Shown here one piece after another: positions 39,349 to 53,600 of a stretch of 64,000 nucleotides of DNA. The stretch covers positions 7,974,120 through 8,038,119 of the forward strand of contig CM024190.1 in NCBI GenBank assembly GCA_013433145.1, read 5' to 3'. Origin of the DNA: Ascaris suum. Its lineage: Eukaryota; Nematoda; Chromadorea; Rhabditida; Ascarididae. Each line of letters begins with the position of its first letter. Positions within the stretch are counted from its first letter, which is position 1. Made by a program: the position numbers and the translations under genes. The notes beneath the pieces were generated by a model that saw nothing but the letters and a program-made list of their open reading frames with translations, was not told the DNA's origin and made no database searches.

Positions 39349-40013
39349 GTCGCTTTATTTTATGCCACTCGTTGGTGGCGGCCTTAGCAGCACGGTATCC
39401 CACCATCTCTTACCACTGAAACATCATTGATTCGTATATGTTCTCATCGTATCAGCAGTGTGATGTACAGAAAATATGCTTAACAAGAGAGCGGGTATGT
39501 CGCCTCAGCGTACAACTCTTCTATCTAAAAGTGTTTTCAACGGGATAAGTGAGTGAGGCAGGTAACTGCAAATTGCGCTCTTATGTCGCAGCTGCAGGTC
39601 TCATGTCCCAATCTGACGCTTGCTTTCGTCCACCTCCGAATCGCCTGCTTCCCTTCGAGTAATTCGTCAGAATTAGTCGGACAAATCACCTTCGCTGCAT
39701 CAAATACGTTTTCGCAGCAACGTTTGCTGTTCATAAGATTTATTCAACGTCTTTTTTTATTCACGTGTAAAGCTTGTACACTGCATTAGAATTTTTGTGT
39801 ACTATTATTCCGTTTGGTGATGGCTTTCAATAGATGGATTTTGTTTTTAATTGCTGAATTTCATTGTGCACGCTGTACAGCGATATACGTGCATTTGAGC
39901 TGCAAACACTGAAATAATCACTATAGCGTTGAAGTTTTCAAATTCTTATGAAGAGAGACAAACTCTGCTGCACTGATGTACTGGCTATCGAGTGTAATTT
40001 CTTCCTCACTTAC

Positions 40014-40162
40014 CAAAGACAACGATTCACTCACAACGATTTGAAGTATGCATTCGAGTTTAATCGGACAATGGAAAAGATTCCCAGAAATGTTTGATGT
40101 ATCGTTGAATGCACGGAGTATCACTTCATCCGTCATATTAACGACCGTAAGTGTCTTTAAAA
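40014..40162 (-). other. isolated exon-like ORF on the minus strand
   Basis: Reading from an AATTTGATAG acceptor (before 40162) to a GTAAGT donor (40013 downward), the frame is open and includes NMTDEVILRAFNDTSNISGN with two N-glycosylation-like sites and two cysteines. No partner exon was found, and the plus strand has its own GTAAGT at 40147, so this may be chance. Confidence 0.2.
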
Positions 40163-42841
40163 CTATCAAATTTTTAGCCAATTCTATTATTTAGTGTCTA
40201 ATTTTTATCCATTTGATAGGTAAGAGCAAAAAATGTTGCTTATAACTCTTATAGTAATGTCACTTGCAAGCAATCATCTCCACATTCATATCACAATACT
40301 ATAAAACATAACAAAACCTTGGATTAACTATAAACGAAGAAATAGTTTTTGTGCATTAAAAAATGCCGTCCCCAAAACTAAACCAGGCTTTCAGAAACAT
40401 TTTTCAGACTTATAATACGTTCAAATTTTTTGTAGTTTATAAGAATTTTTGTAATTTTCCTCTTCATTATTTTAGTTATCCTCATCATTTAGTTTTACAA
40501 AGCACGAATGACAGCTATGAATTTAGTGCATCAACCCTAAATGGCTTACTCTGAATTCAACGCAGTGATTTACTTAATCATCCACTGTGTATGCTGCAGC
40601 ATTCAGGAAAACAGTATCGTTTTATCACTTTTATTGTCAATTTGTGATCTATTTGCGTTCATGGAAAATATTCACATTTGCCTTCAGTCAGTAGCAGCGA
40701 TCAGAAACAACTAATGGTCACATCATGCATGATCATAAAATGACCTTAGATAGCACAAAGCTTTCCCAAATCGACTGAGTTTATGTTGCTCAAATTATTA
40801 ATGCACATAAAAAGTGGTTTGGAAATATACCTTAAGAATATCTAGGATGTTGATGATGCGGAAAATTTCATTACCTTTTTGCCTTTGAATTATAATGGAT
40901 CTCAGCCAGAAAGTAGCATAAAACTAGAGAAAAACTCGCGTTAAGCGATTGATTAAGGAGGTAAATGCAACAAACTGTGGATATTCCACAAATGAGCAGT
41001 CATAGGCAGCAATCGTATGCAGCCATATGCACGGACATCTTTCGATGTATTGATCTGGTATTTGGGGATAAAGAAGTTCACTCGCGTTGCTTCAACTTAT
41101 TTGCTCGTTTCACTTGATTGGATGCCAAATTGACAGTCGCTAAACTTGGGGTGTTAAGAACGCATTTCGCGACGCTTCTCCTTCGAGCAGAACAAATGCA
41201 GCTTGCATCGAAAAAAAAAGTCAAAATCAGTGAGATCATCTAACTGTTAGCTACTTATTTCATATCTCATGCACTTTTGTATGTTGTAAACTCACGTAAG
41301 AAGATGTCTTTCATCGTCTCACTATTTATCTCCTAAATCACAATTCATGAGACATTTTCACCCTCTCTATAATCACTTCTTTCCTTCTCCATTTGCCTTA
41401 CCCTAGGTAAGATGGGAGCACTGTTGTTCGTGGTTGCTGATTTAAGACTGCTGTGTTAGATCTAAGATGCGAAAAGCAAATCAGCACCTTTCATTTCATC
41501 ATCACTGCTGCTGTCGTACCGCTGCACTCGTTGTGACGTTGTATGCGTCAATGACGAAGGTGATACGTGTCAGAAAAGGAAGACGAAGTATGAATTAAAA
41601 AATTTAAAACGCTGAATAGCAAATGCGCAGTAAATAGCGAGTGACTAATAAACTATATAAACTATAAACGTCATCATATCATAAAGCCTCTCGTGTAATA
41701 AATCATCAATAAGAGAGCTCTCCGCATATGCTTTACAACAATTTTTATAAACAAGCAAACTAATAAACAAGCGATAGTTGAATGTGCAAAATACTAGCCT
41801 GTCTATGAGATAATTGTTTTTTCTTCCAATGAAGAATCGAACAGCTAGCGTTCTACCCGACCATGAATATTTATGAAGACATGCTCCCTGTGGACTAACT
41901 TTTTGAGTGTTTGTTCCTAAGTTCTCCTTTTGCAACTCTTACGGCATAGTGCAATCGTTTAAAAAGTTGCCCATGAAACGATTGTTCAAGGCTTTTTTTT
42001 TCGAACAAGAATTTAAAGAAGAAAGGGAATGAGATGCGACGGAATTTCTGGACGAATGAGAATTCAGAATTACGGATGGTGTATTTTAGCGAGATTGTTG
42101 TGGCTTTTTCGCAAACATTTTAAGTTCAAGCAATTCATAGATGGAGAACCTGGGAAATTAAAGTGAAATTTGTCTTTTATGGCTAAATGCTTGAGATAAA
42201 ATATTACTCATATCGAAATTTAATTTCAGAGAGTTTCAAGGGATATATTCGCTTCGAATTTCTACACGTATTTCGCCCATTGCCTTAATGATTACTGAAG
42301 CTATCTTATCTTTTGCTTTTTTTGGCATCAAATAGTACTCAGATTACGATCAAAACATTTCTGTAAATTTAATAAACTCTTTTGAGCAATCGGCGATATT
42401 AAACAATCAATGCAGGAGATGAAAGCGTAAAAATGGGATTCTGATGCATAACTTTTTTTCGTATCAGAAGATTGCACATACTGTAGTTCTCAGATGCATG
42501 GCATAGCCGTTGAGTTGGAATGCGAATAGAATGGATTTGCATGCAACAACGACTAACTCATTTATGTTTGTTTGAAGGCTCGTTGTGAGTCGATTTCTCT
42601 CAAACGAACCATACTAAACGAGAACAATAATCTTTCGCCCAATTATTTTTACGATTTATTGCATGATCGCTTCCGTTCTTTGTCATTGCCAAACTTCGCT
42701 AAATCTTCGAACACTTCACATGCACTGTCATCTCTTAAGCACTTCAAGCGAATATTATGACACCCCTGAAACGTATTTAATCTCATGTCATATGGAAGTC
42801 AGCCTTCTGCATTAAATTGAATTTGTTGCTTTTTGTGGGTA

Positions 42842-42864
42842 GGGGGGGGGGGGGGGGGGGGGGG
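42842..42864 (+). repeat. G23 homopolymer tract
   Basis: Uninterrupted run of 23 G in AT-rich intergenic DNA, the longest in the window. Confidence 0.9.
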
Positions 42865-43660
42865 TGTATAGATATTGAACATAGCATTTCCTACGAATAT
42901 GTTGCAAGTTTTACTTGGCAAAGCAATTTCATATTGTTCATTCTCAAAGATGTCTTTTGATGTTGTATTTTGGCACATAGCTGATGCATTGAATGATCGC
43001 ACTTCTTCTCTTCTTCCTCTTCCAATTTTCATCAGAGGAAACTTACACGTTTATATGCTCTCATTTCATCAGAAATGCTTGATGTATTTCAACGACATTC
43101 TAATAAATAAGAGAAGATAAAATATGAAAAATTATTTGCAATTTTTGAGCAAAGTTTGATAAAGAAATTTTTTTTTTTTGTTGCTAGCTAAAACTATTAT
43201 CATTTCAAACGAAACATTCGACATAAATTGAGAGCAGAGTAACACTTTTTTCGTTGAAAATCGTTCGTAAATATTTCGCGCGATATGAATTGAGATTGTG
43301 ATTGCTGAAGAAAATGAACCATAATGCTTTTTTTTTTGCGGAATATATCGTCTCTAAGTAGTAGTTTCAAAATGAGTTTTTCGATTTCCGCAATTTCTTC
43401 TGCAAATCGAAATCTATTCCGGAAGATATCACTTCAACATTCCGATGTTGAAACATTGCAACGAATATTTGTACACATCGTATCACTCATAATAGCAATA
43501 TATTTTGGCAACATTTTAAAACGTTGATGAACGCCCGCTGCAACTTCACATATTTCAGAGAAATTTATATCAAAGCAAATTACTGCTCAAGCAAATTTCC
43601 TTATTCCCAACCGCACAATTTTGCAATGAACTTAGCGTTCGCTGAAATCACTTGTGGACA

Positions 43661-43698
43661 TCTCAGTCGTCAGTTGACCTCTCAGTCGTCAGTTGACC
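43661..43698. repeat. 19-bp perfect tandem duplication
   Basis: Two adjacent exact copies of TCTCAGTCGTCAGTTGACC. Confidence 0.95.
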
Positions 43699-43888
43699 TT
43701 CACTCGCAAATGACGATCGATCGATCAATCAATAATGATTAGTTCTTCAAATCCACCTCGTGTTTGGTGTTTGCTATTAAGCTGCAGTCTACGTAGTCGA
43801 TCATATTGGCGAACGAGTTCAGTGATTCCTGTACTGCTAACCTATACCTAAAATCGATGAGTAGCTTTTATTAGTTTATTTTAGAGAT

Positions 43889-43999
43889 ATGTCTCCCAGT
43901 GTGGATCGAAATGAAAGATTCTTTCAGGAAAGTGAGCTTTGGACCGCCAGAAAGAAAGCAATGAGCGATAGGTGTCCTCGCAGCGCAACGATACGATGA
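43889..43999 (+). CDS. 36-codon ORF directly behind a TTTATTTTAG acceptor
   Basis: The ATG lies four bases after an excellent nematode acceptor (ends 43884). The ORF starts MSPSVDRNERFFQESELW and stops at 43997-43999. It is charged and has no hydrophobic segment. It could be a micropeptide or a first exon. No AATAAA follows closely and no family is recognised. Confidence 0.2.
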   Translation: MSPSVDRNERFFQESELWTARKKAMSDRCPRSATIR

Positions 44000-45128
44000 G
44001 AGGGATGCTCCTATAACTCTTCAAATTTTTTTCATTGTTTTTGGTGTATGATGAATTCCGTGTGTTCATCCCGTTCTTGCAGCGGGTTACATGTAGAATT
44101 ACATGCGGTAATGTGTTCTGCAACTCGATTAACGAATTCAGAGAATGAAGTCTAAAGACGAATCTAAAATAGTTACAAAGGTAGGGAGGAAATTAGGTAA
44201 ATGTAGCTTGTCTATAGAGATATATATCTAAAAAATACTTTTCTGTGTCATTCACAATAAGTCTAAATTATAATGAAGCACATATCATCCTTTATATAAA
44301 GGTACATGTGTAGCTTTTATATTCGACGACATTTTATTGCATCACAAAATTCGGTGGGCAACGTTCAAACGCAAATATAAAGTGGAAGTGCACCTATGTG
44401 TCAAAATGTTATGCAATTTTTTGCTACAAAGGAGGAAATTTTTTCGAGTTTCGATTTTACTTAGCAATTACAAAGGATCTGTAAAGGAGAAAATAAAAGA
44501 AAATTGTATCGGTCCAACATCGTCATGTAAGTGAATTCAGGTATTGCTCGCTCGTAACCGATATGTGGTTTTTCTTTCTTCGTATAGCAATAGACCTATT
44601 TTTAGCCTCGTGATATATGTGGCTCTCATCATTGTATAATTGAAAACATATTATCTCTTGAAGTCAATAATAGTTACTGTGATAGTTAAAGTTGGTAAAA
44701 CCGATTTCGAATTAACGTCATTATACAACGGAAGTAAATAGCAGAGAGTTATTTAAGCTAGCGGGAATCTGCTTGAATATTCACGCCTAAACGCTTAGAC
44801 TTGTAGCTATTTCCGTGTAATTAAATGGAACTTATTTCGGCAAATGTGGGAATTTTCCCTCAGTTGATTGAGATTCGGGGAGGAATATTTCAGCCGATTT
44901 ACGAAAAACAAATAAGTAAGTAAATGAGGTGAGCAGCACAACACTTATGCTTATTTTTACATTCATATGACCGCATTAATTGAAAGTGCAAACTGTGAAA
45001 AATGTCAAAAGTATTTTATTTCATGTCATTTTGTTTCTATGTGTTGCTGTCTACCATTTTGATGCTAAAAGACTGGTATAAATTATGCCTACGAATGTTA
45101 TAAACTCAGCGCGTTATGCATAACTGTT

Positions 45129-45273
<145 letters not shown>

Positions 45274-47556
45274 GGTGTTATATATAAATACAAAGCAGTT
45301 GCTTATAAAGGAGAAATTTTTGTATTTATATTCATGTTTATGCTTGAGCTGAGCTTTTAAAATAGACTGTGATAGGAGGTGAATGATATTCCGAGTACTT
45401 GAGTGCTTAAAATGACTTTAATGCTATGTTTACAAAGTCGCCACTTTTATCGTCATATTATGTTGTGAAAACGTTATTTATTTATTAAATTCACAATTTT
45501 CGTTTAAAAATCCTCAAATGACACACCCTCTGTGATTTACAGATATATTCGGATTTGTGAAGCAAATCGAACGGAAAAATGACGAAGACGAATTTATTTT
45601 ACTCCACAAACATAATTGATATATAGGATGAACAGGAAATATATGAAATTCGGCTATCGCGTTAAATGATTAGTATAGCAACAAGTTTAGAAATTGCCAA
45701 GAAAGCCATCTTAATGCAGAGATTTTACATTTGATCCCACAAGACCAATTACTCTTGTCCAACCACAACGCATAGACATTAGATAAATGGCCAATGTGCC
45801 AACCGATCCAGTATGATATGCGGATTTTCCAAGTGCTATTATCATGCCAAACCATCATCAATGGCCAGCAAGTAATAAAATCTGTGCAAAAGTGTACTAA
45901 TTTGAAACGAGTAACAGAATAACTACTCGTTGAGCGAGAATTTCGTTTTCCCTATCTACGTGGTGTGAAATGCAACTCGAGCGACGGTGGAATGCCATAT
46001 TGGTATTTTAGCTCAACTCGAAGCCAATGTACCAGTCCTCATATTGCCATAGTACAGCTATGTGGTACATGTGGTGCATCATCACATTTTGCAACCACAG
46101 TTTAAGTTATTCTTGAGTGCTTTCTTGCGCTGTCGTAAGGTTTATCCTAGACGAAAAGATGTATTTTTCACTCATACTCCTCAATCTAAAACACAACCGA
46201 TATGAGGTCCATAAAAATTCTAGCACTTTCTTGTTTAATCTATCTTCTAGAAATATTATCACTCAGAAAACCGGTACAATGCACTTTTCACAAATATATT
46301 AGCGGCTAATAGTCTTAATCTGGTTGTGAAACTATTCGCATCTCATCAAGCAGCTGTCCCATTATTTTGAATCTCTCTTTTTTTTTCTCCCTCTCGTTCT
46401 TTCCTCCAATTGCTCTCTATTTCCTATCTCATTTCGTGATACTCATCGAATTTTTTGCACGATCGGTAGCATCGACAAATCTAATTCACCGCAACCATAA
46501 AATTTTTTGTCAATGTTTTTGGAGAGAACATAGAAAAACGAAGACACTGCACTGCTGAAAAGCTCCGTTTGTTCGGTTGCTTAGTATTTTGCAAGTTAAT
46601 TTTGAAATTTGAGCATGAACTGTGATATTTAATCGCTAACAAATTTTCAAAAATGTTATGCAAATTTTTGAATATACTTGCTAAAACTGATGCAACGATG
46701 TAGACGTGTTTAGCGACGATAGATGAAGGCGGAGCTTGATTTCGACTTACATTTTCATTTATTGATTCTCGGTCGGGTTGTGCACATCATGCCATCGTTG
46801 ATGCACTTATTTGAGGCCGCCTCAATTTGAAAGCTTACGCGATCAGACGACCGCATTTTTTGCTTTATTGCTCATTTGTTATACGTTTTTCTTGATTTAG
46901 ATTTATTTGCATTATCTCCTTTGTTTGTACCGAATACCTGCAAAAATTATACTTATAGACATATAGTATGAGTGAAGTTTAAGCTTGAAGCCAATTCCTT
47001 GCACAGAGTTGATATCCGATTCACAATTACAGCTATGCTTATTTCAGAGAGCTAACTTCTTCGGAAGCATTTCGACTAGAAAGGAAGTCCTTAAAAATAA
47101 CTTCATGCAAACATAGCATTTCTAATGTCGTTCCGAAGTCATCTAATAAAGAACCGCCGTTCATTGTAATAGTTCACCAGACATCTTCGAAAGTAAGAGC
47201 TGGTAAGAGGCTTGCCAGCGTACTGGCGTGGTTATGTGTTTAAGCATTTCATTTACTTCATCAGTCAGTTTTATAAGATAGCATATGAAATCATCCCGCG
47301 ACGTGAATCATGCTCATTAAATTTTGATTCTTCAGCTTCAGCTTTTACTGAGTTGAAACTATGAGCCAAGCACATGCAAACGCATGGGCATGACTTTGCC
47401 AACGTGTACTTTGCGAGGCCATCTTGCAAAAAAAAAAAACGCATATAAATGCAAGATGCTGCATTAATAAAACCTGAAATATGTTATGATCCTATAACTG
47501 ACATGATCCTGCAGGATCTTTGCCTTGCAGACGTGAAGAATTACAACGATTTGCAA

Positions 47557-47619
47557 ATGATAATTGACAATGCATGTTCGATCTCTGGAATTCAACTGAG
47601 AGACGCCCGAGTGCAATGA
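47557..47619 (+). CDS. 20-codon upstream ORF overlapping the glutamate receptor start
   Basis: In the apparent 5' UTR, which begins after TTTGCCTTGCAG (ends 47530), the first ATG (47557) opens [20 protein letters not shown] and stops at TGA 47617-47619. The stop shares ATGA with the receptor's ATG at 47616. A ribosome reading the uORF would have to reinitiate or bypass it to make the receptor. Whether it is translated is not shown by sequence. Confidence 0.45.
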   Translation: MIIDNACSISGIQLRDARVQ

Positions 47620-50600
47620 CATTAAACAGCCTTATTTTAATATGTGCAATTATTCATCGGAGCGTCGAATCTTTCAAATTTGGTACCGTTACATTCTCTT
47701 TCAGTTTTGACATACTATTAATCTTTAGCCTATCAATTCAGCAGAGAGGATAAAGGAAACGTGAGATCACTTTTATCCTGCTTTTTCGAATCGGAACAAG
47801 GGCGCTACATCTTGCTAGACATTGGAGTGAAAAAAGGTTGCTCGGACGTAGCCATAGGAAGGATGGAGGATATCCGAGCTTTTGAGGACAGCTTTTGTCT
47901 TGAACTTCGAAAATCGCTCTTTCTGCTCATCAGGGATTCATTTCGCCTTGAAACTCTATATCTTCATGTTTGTTTCGAAAAGCTGTTTATGCGATGTCTA
48001 CACACGTTATTGTTCAATGTTAGGCGCAAACTAGAGATAGTAGTACCTTGATCGCCCAAAGAAGACCGTATTCGTCCGAGATACTTCTCCTTTCTTCGCA
48101 TTTTAACTGCGTTAGCGAGCATTCGTCACCGATTATTTCCTTTATTTATTGTGTGCATTTAATTCCAAAATAATGAAAATTTCTGCCACAGAAATGAATT
48201 CATCGGTGGTTTCATTACGAAAAAGCATGTTATATTTGAACAGCTTTCAACTCTAACTGACAGATTGTAAAGTATAGAAGACCTAAGCAATGGGCATGGC
48301 CACAGTCAGTCTAATTGGTATTTGTTACGTTTCGCCTTTAACTCACCGATGTGTCACCTTATCGCGCCCTGTGTTAAGGTGCTGTATTGCATGAGAAGCA
48401 GGATGCTCATCTCGCGGCGGCAATCGAATATGCAGTTGAATGGCTTAACGCGCATAACGGCTATGAACATATTAGCTGTCATATTGAATTCGTCAATTCG
48501 AAAGACTACTTTGCTGCCGTTGCAACAGGTGCACTTCTTCTTTCGTGTCATATGCTGCCAAGACGGATCCAAAAATGTCCTGTACATTTTCGTTAATGAG
48601 TTCCTGCATAATGTAAATTGCTATTTCATTAAAAGATTAGCCGAACAGTGGAGCTGTTGCTCCTAACCGCTCCGCACTCCATCTTCCATTTTGTCCTCTC
48701 AAAACTGTGGAAATGTATAATAAGTCCAGGGAATTTGGGGTTTGATGATAAATGTTTGAAAGCAAAAAAGTGTTTTCCTACGAAACAGATTGATTTAGAA
48801 ATGCTCGGCTTCTCGACAAAAATTCGCTTTTGGGCATTACCGGGCCAGTAGGTGAAGGGTTTTGCATTGCAATTTTGCGATGGCTTTGAGAGTGTCCAGT
48901 GGCCCAGCTAGCAACTGACGAATCATAGCGAAATTATAAATGAAACGTTAATATACGTTAGCAAAATTTCATTTGGTCACAAAGCATGCATTCCTGTTCG
49001 AGAATCTTGAAAACGTGAAATGCTATGAGGGAATTTCAAGAAGTGAATTTCGAAAACATGAGATGAGCACCAGACGTTCGCCCATTTGAGAGCAGCATAG
49101 TTTTTATCGACGAAACTTTTTTCTAATTCCTTCAATAAATGAAAGCTAAAAGTGATGAATTTTTAGACAAGTAAACGAAAGATGAAAACTATTTGCGAAG
49201 TGCAGCACAATGTTGTTTTTTGCATTTAACTCTTATAAGCAGGACAAATTTGCCAATGCATATTTAAGTGCATTGAAAAAATTCACTGCACAAAAGAATG
49301 CCTCAACGTGTAAATGTCTACTTTATGAATGTTCCATTACGAAATTTTCCATGATGTAACCGTTGTTTAGTTCGCCTTTGTGGCGCATATGTCTCAACGT
49401 GCAGGACTTTGTGGCTTAACTGTTTCATGGCAAAGGCCCGCATTTTTTTAATGCTGCATTGCTCAAAACTTCAGGTGTTTCGACGTTGTCTACATTCCTC
49501 CGCCCGTAGTATTTGATCTCCAAGTGTATCGTTATGGCGTGTTCACGTCTACGTGCTGAATTTCTTGTGGCCAGTGTTACCGAGGACGGGTTTCCATCTT
49601 TGGTAGGATAGTTTCAGAAAATCTAGCCCAAGTGGAATATGGATTGTTATATTGTTAGTGATGTAATAGTTTGAAAGGCCACAAATTTGAAAGGCTAAAG
49701 GTTACGATATTAGTAATGAAGGCAATCAGAATGAGAGTGCAAAAAGCACCTCGCAGAATCTTTTTCCCCATAGAAAGAAATACGTGAAATAAGCTAATGA
49801 TGCGAAAGTCCGAACGGAGCTTCCAGAATGGATCGGGATATGAATAAGGACTAATCGCCTTTTAGACAAGGCAGAAAGAATTCCATGCAGGCTGTGAGTG
49901 CTTTAAATTATCGCTAACTAACTGAGTCAGTTGCTGCTGGCAGTAGGGAGGACGAGAGGTTAGGTGAGTTAACGAAAGAAAGAGCGGATGAAAGGAGAAT
50001 GGACGTGTGAGAACTCTATGCGTTTAAAAACTATTTCAGCATGTCGTTTGTTAGAAAAGGAAAAAGTTATTGCTTTATTTGGCTCAACGAATACACTCCT
50101 CAACGATCATATCGAAAGGCTCGCAAATCAGGTACTTCTCAACCCTAATTAATAAAAAAAGTTGTATGCAGTCGCGCGACTACTTTGTTGAGCACATGAT
50201 ATGATGTTGGATGTGAACTGGTTGACAGATTTTTTTTTTGCTTCTAAAGCTATGACTAATAGAAGGAAATCCTGAGATGAACAGAGCGTTGCAATGAAAA
50301 CCATTTTGGCGGCAACAATTAAAGGAAGCCGGCTATCGTTACAGTGACGAAAATCACCTGAAAACTTTATTGTTTTTCATGTTCTTCATATATGAACAAT
50401 GATAGATGACTATTGGGATTAGAGTATGTTCAGTAATGAGTCGTACGTTCAACGAGTGAAATCTACTCAAATTTTCACTAATTTTGAGAGTCTCTAGCAC
50501 ATTTTTCATGATTGCATCTCTTTGCCTTTGTTCCCAACTAGTTGTTAAGGTCTGAGATTTCAGTTCTTGCTTCTTTTTGTTCAAAGGAAGAATCTTTAGG

Positions 50601-53600
50601 AGGGAAAGACTTACATGCGTTGATTAATTTTTTTGCATGATTTAGATTTTCCTAATATCGTTTTAGGTTGACGTACCCTTTTTCAACGTTGTGGACGATC
50701 CACGCAGTTCTCACTCAGTTGCTATATCACCGGCCAAAATAGACCTATTCCCTGGAGCTCAGCTTGTCGAAGCGATTTCTGACCTGCTTACCCGCTGGCG
50801 TTGGAATAGGATCATTGTTGTCTATTCCGACGTTAAAAGTTCGATTTTCTACTTTCGCTACTGAAGCAATCTCCCACTCCGAATGGTTCGCCGGACTATA
50901 CGGCATGCATCTGCCCCTAAACTTTCGAGTGTTGTATCCAGTAACCTAAATCTTTCATTCTTTTATTACCTTTGCAGAACTTTCCTTTTGCGGGACGAAT
51001 TTCAGAAAATTCTACAATCGTAGAAAATGAGCGGAAAATGGGAATTAATATGTGCTAATGGTGCAGCTTTGCGTTGCACCTGTCCAAAAATCGTCGTTAG
51101 TTTGTACAAGTAGCAATAATTTAGTGCTATTGAAGTTGCATATTCGAAATGTTAGTGCAATTGAATTATCTGTCCAAGAAGTGTATCATTATTCTGGCAT
51201 ATCGATGTCTGCATCCTTCAACAAGCCATTAATTAACACTGAACAGAAATAATAAAGAGGGGGAGGGGGGTCTGTCGATCAACTGTTACAAACAACAGCA
51301 TTAAGAAACTTTTTAGCGCGTACTGCTCCAGCGGGAGGGGAAAGAGGACGAGTATAGGAAGGATGTATTGAGTACGGGAAGGCAGTAATAGGTAAAATGT
51401 TGTGGACGCTGGGATGTTTAGTGGAGATGGAGAGGGCAGCCGCCGTTTGTGTTGTCATGGCTGGAGAAGGTGGAAACGATAGACTAAAACTGTATCAACC
51501 TTTTTCAAGTTTTAGGAGTGATTTTAGTTTACGCAACACTAATCAACAGGAAAATGATCTATGCAGGTTCTATTTGTTTGTTTGTTTGTTCCTTTGTTTG
51601 TTTGTTTGTTTGTTTTGTTGAGACCGAAACTACTTAAGCGCACTGCAATTTTTTCGCCATTAAAAACACTTAGATTAAAAGAGAATGACAAATTCGCTCA
51701 TTAAGAAAGTGCAGACTTTTTGCCTTCATCTTGAAGTATTGGTGCAATTCTACGCCTCTGAGCATTCCATTGGGTCCCATAAAAAACTTTTAATCTTCCC
51801 ATCCTCTTCGGTTGTTGCTTTTTGCCGCCATATTGCAAAATAGCGACTTTTGCTCTTTTCATAAAGAGACAGTAATGGTAATAAACTCCGAAGGAAATTG
51901 AAAAAATTTATTATTACTCCATTTTAGGGATTGAACGTCTCGAACCATTCCTAGAGAAAGAACGTTTCTCTTCCGTTCGTTTCAATTTCGTGAAGGTCAA
52001 TCAAATGAATTACTTGAAAGCAGCTAAAGAGGTAAAGTAATCAGATGTTGCAAGGTGGTAGAAGTACTTAAAAGGTTTTAGTCCATATCTTTAATAAGTA
52101 GAAAATGTGCTCCAACGTGTCTTTATTTGCATCTATTTAGGTAGCAGTCGATGCCAAATAATGAGCGTCTTTAAATCCAGGTCAATTGTCCTCATTTTAT
52201 GCTGAGACTTCTTTCCTGATAGTCTGTAGCAATTAAAGAACTTTTTCTTCTTTTCGACTTTGCTCCATACAAGATTCATCCCAAAGTACTTGGCTATAGG
52301 TGGAACTTAGCATAGCAAAAGATGCTGCTATGTTTGACAAGGCTTTTCTGGATCTGACCATTAGGTAGGGACCTAAAGCTCCGCAGGCCCAGTTTCTAAA
52401 TTTCTGGAGACTGAAAAATTTTATCAGTGAGAGGATATTGAGATGAATGTTCAGAATCAGATCGGCAAAATTTTGAAAGCTGGGCTAGACGCCTCAATCG
52501 TGCAAGTCGTAAGAAAACTCAACAGGATGTCGTCTTTTTTCAAGGATTTTTTTTTTTGCGAGAAGGTGAGTGTGCTTAATGTGTGTCGTAGACATGCAAG
52601 TGGTGGTCTGGAGAATTCTATGAAGAAGTTTTAAAAAATGAGCACAATAAGCATCGTGAGAGTGCTGTCAATGCTGTGATTATTGGTACAGCTAAGAAGT
52701 GTGGCAAGCGGAAAGGATCCGTCAGCTGAGAAGTTCCACGTTTTGCTGGCTTGGATTCACCTCCTGAATTTGCTGGGAAAGATTCACAGTGAACTGAAAG
52801 TTTATGAGGAAAAAAATTCGGCATTTGAATTTGGTGGAGGACGAAGAGTAACGCATGAAAAGGAGGGAGTGAGGAAAGGGATCCAAACAACCTTCTTTTA
52901 GGCTTCTTCTTCCCTAAATTAACTCTTTGGTGAGACGGAAGTTGGGAGAGCGGAAAGATATGAAAAACAACCCGCGGCACCCCACAATACCTTCCCACAA
53001 CCCTTAGTTAGGGTTTCTAAAATCCTAGAAGTGTTAAAAACCATCTAACCCACGCGGCCAAACTTTAGACCAGTTTTTTCTGAGCTAGAAATGTGATCGA
53101 TAGATTCTTAAAGTTTGCTGGCCGATCCTTGAGAATTACGCCGCTTGAATTTCTTTTGTGGGAAAAAGCGGTTTTGAGGCTTCGGCCGATCCGACAAACC
53201 AGAAAAACGTTACAGAGTGCTCTGAAAACTGGGAGGAGCCAACAACGTCCGCTGCTAAACAAGATTTTGCCTTCGGTTGTCTATGTACTATCGATTTGCA
53301 GCACATAAACTTTTGTGTTAGCACAATTGAAAAGATTATAAAATGAATAAACGATCATAAAGAGTAGTCTATTCAATGATGTACCACGACGCTTCTTCAC
53401 TCGTTCTTCCTGAAAATTTTCCTATCAATTCTGCAGGTTGAAGATCTCGAAGAATGCGGCTTCGCTCACAGGAAGGATTGTTCTGAGTTCAGTCGATTGC
53501 TTCTCGACCTCGACCCGGAAAGCATTTATGGATTTCTACTCGCTGTGCGTACTTTTTATATATCCTTTGAGAAAATAATACCAATTGAAAGGATATTATT

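Noticed and set aside
47761..48051. 96-codon ORF in the first receptor intron
   Set aside because: The signal-peptide exon joins 48379 directly in phase and gives the expected [12 protein letters not shown]; the ORF has no role in that and no motif.
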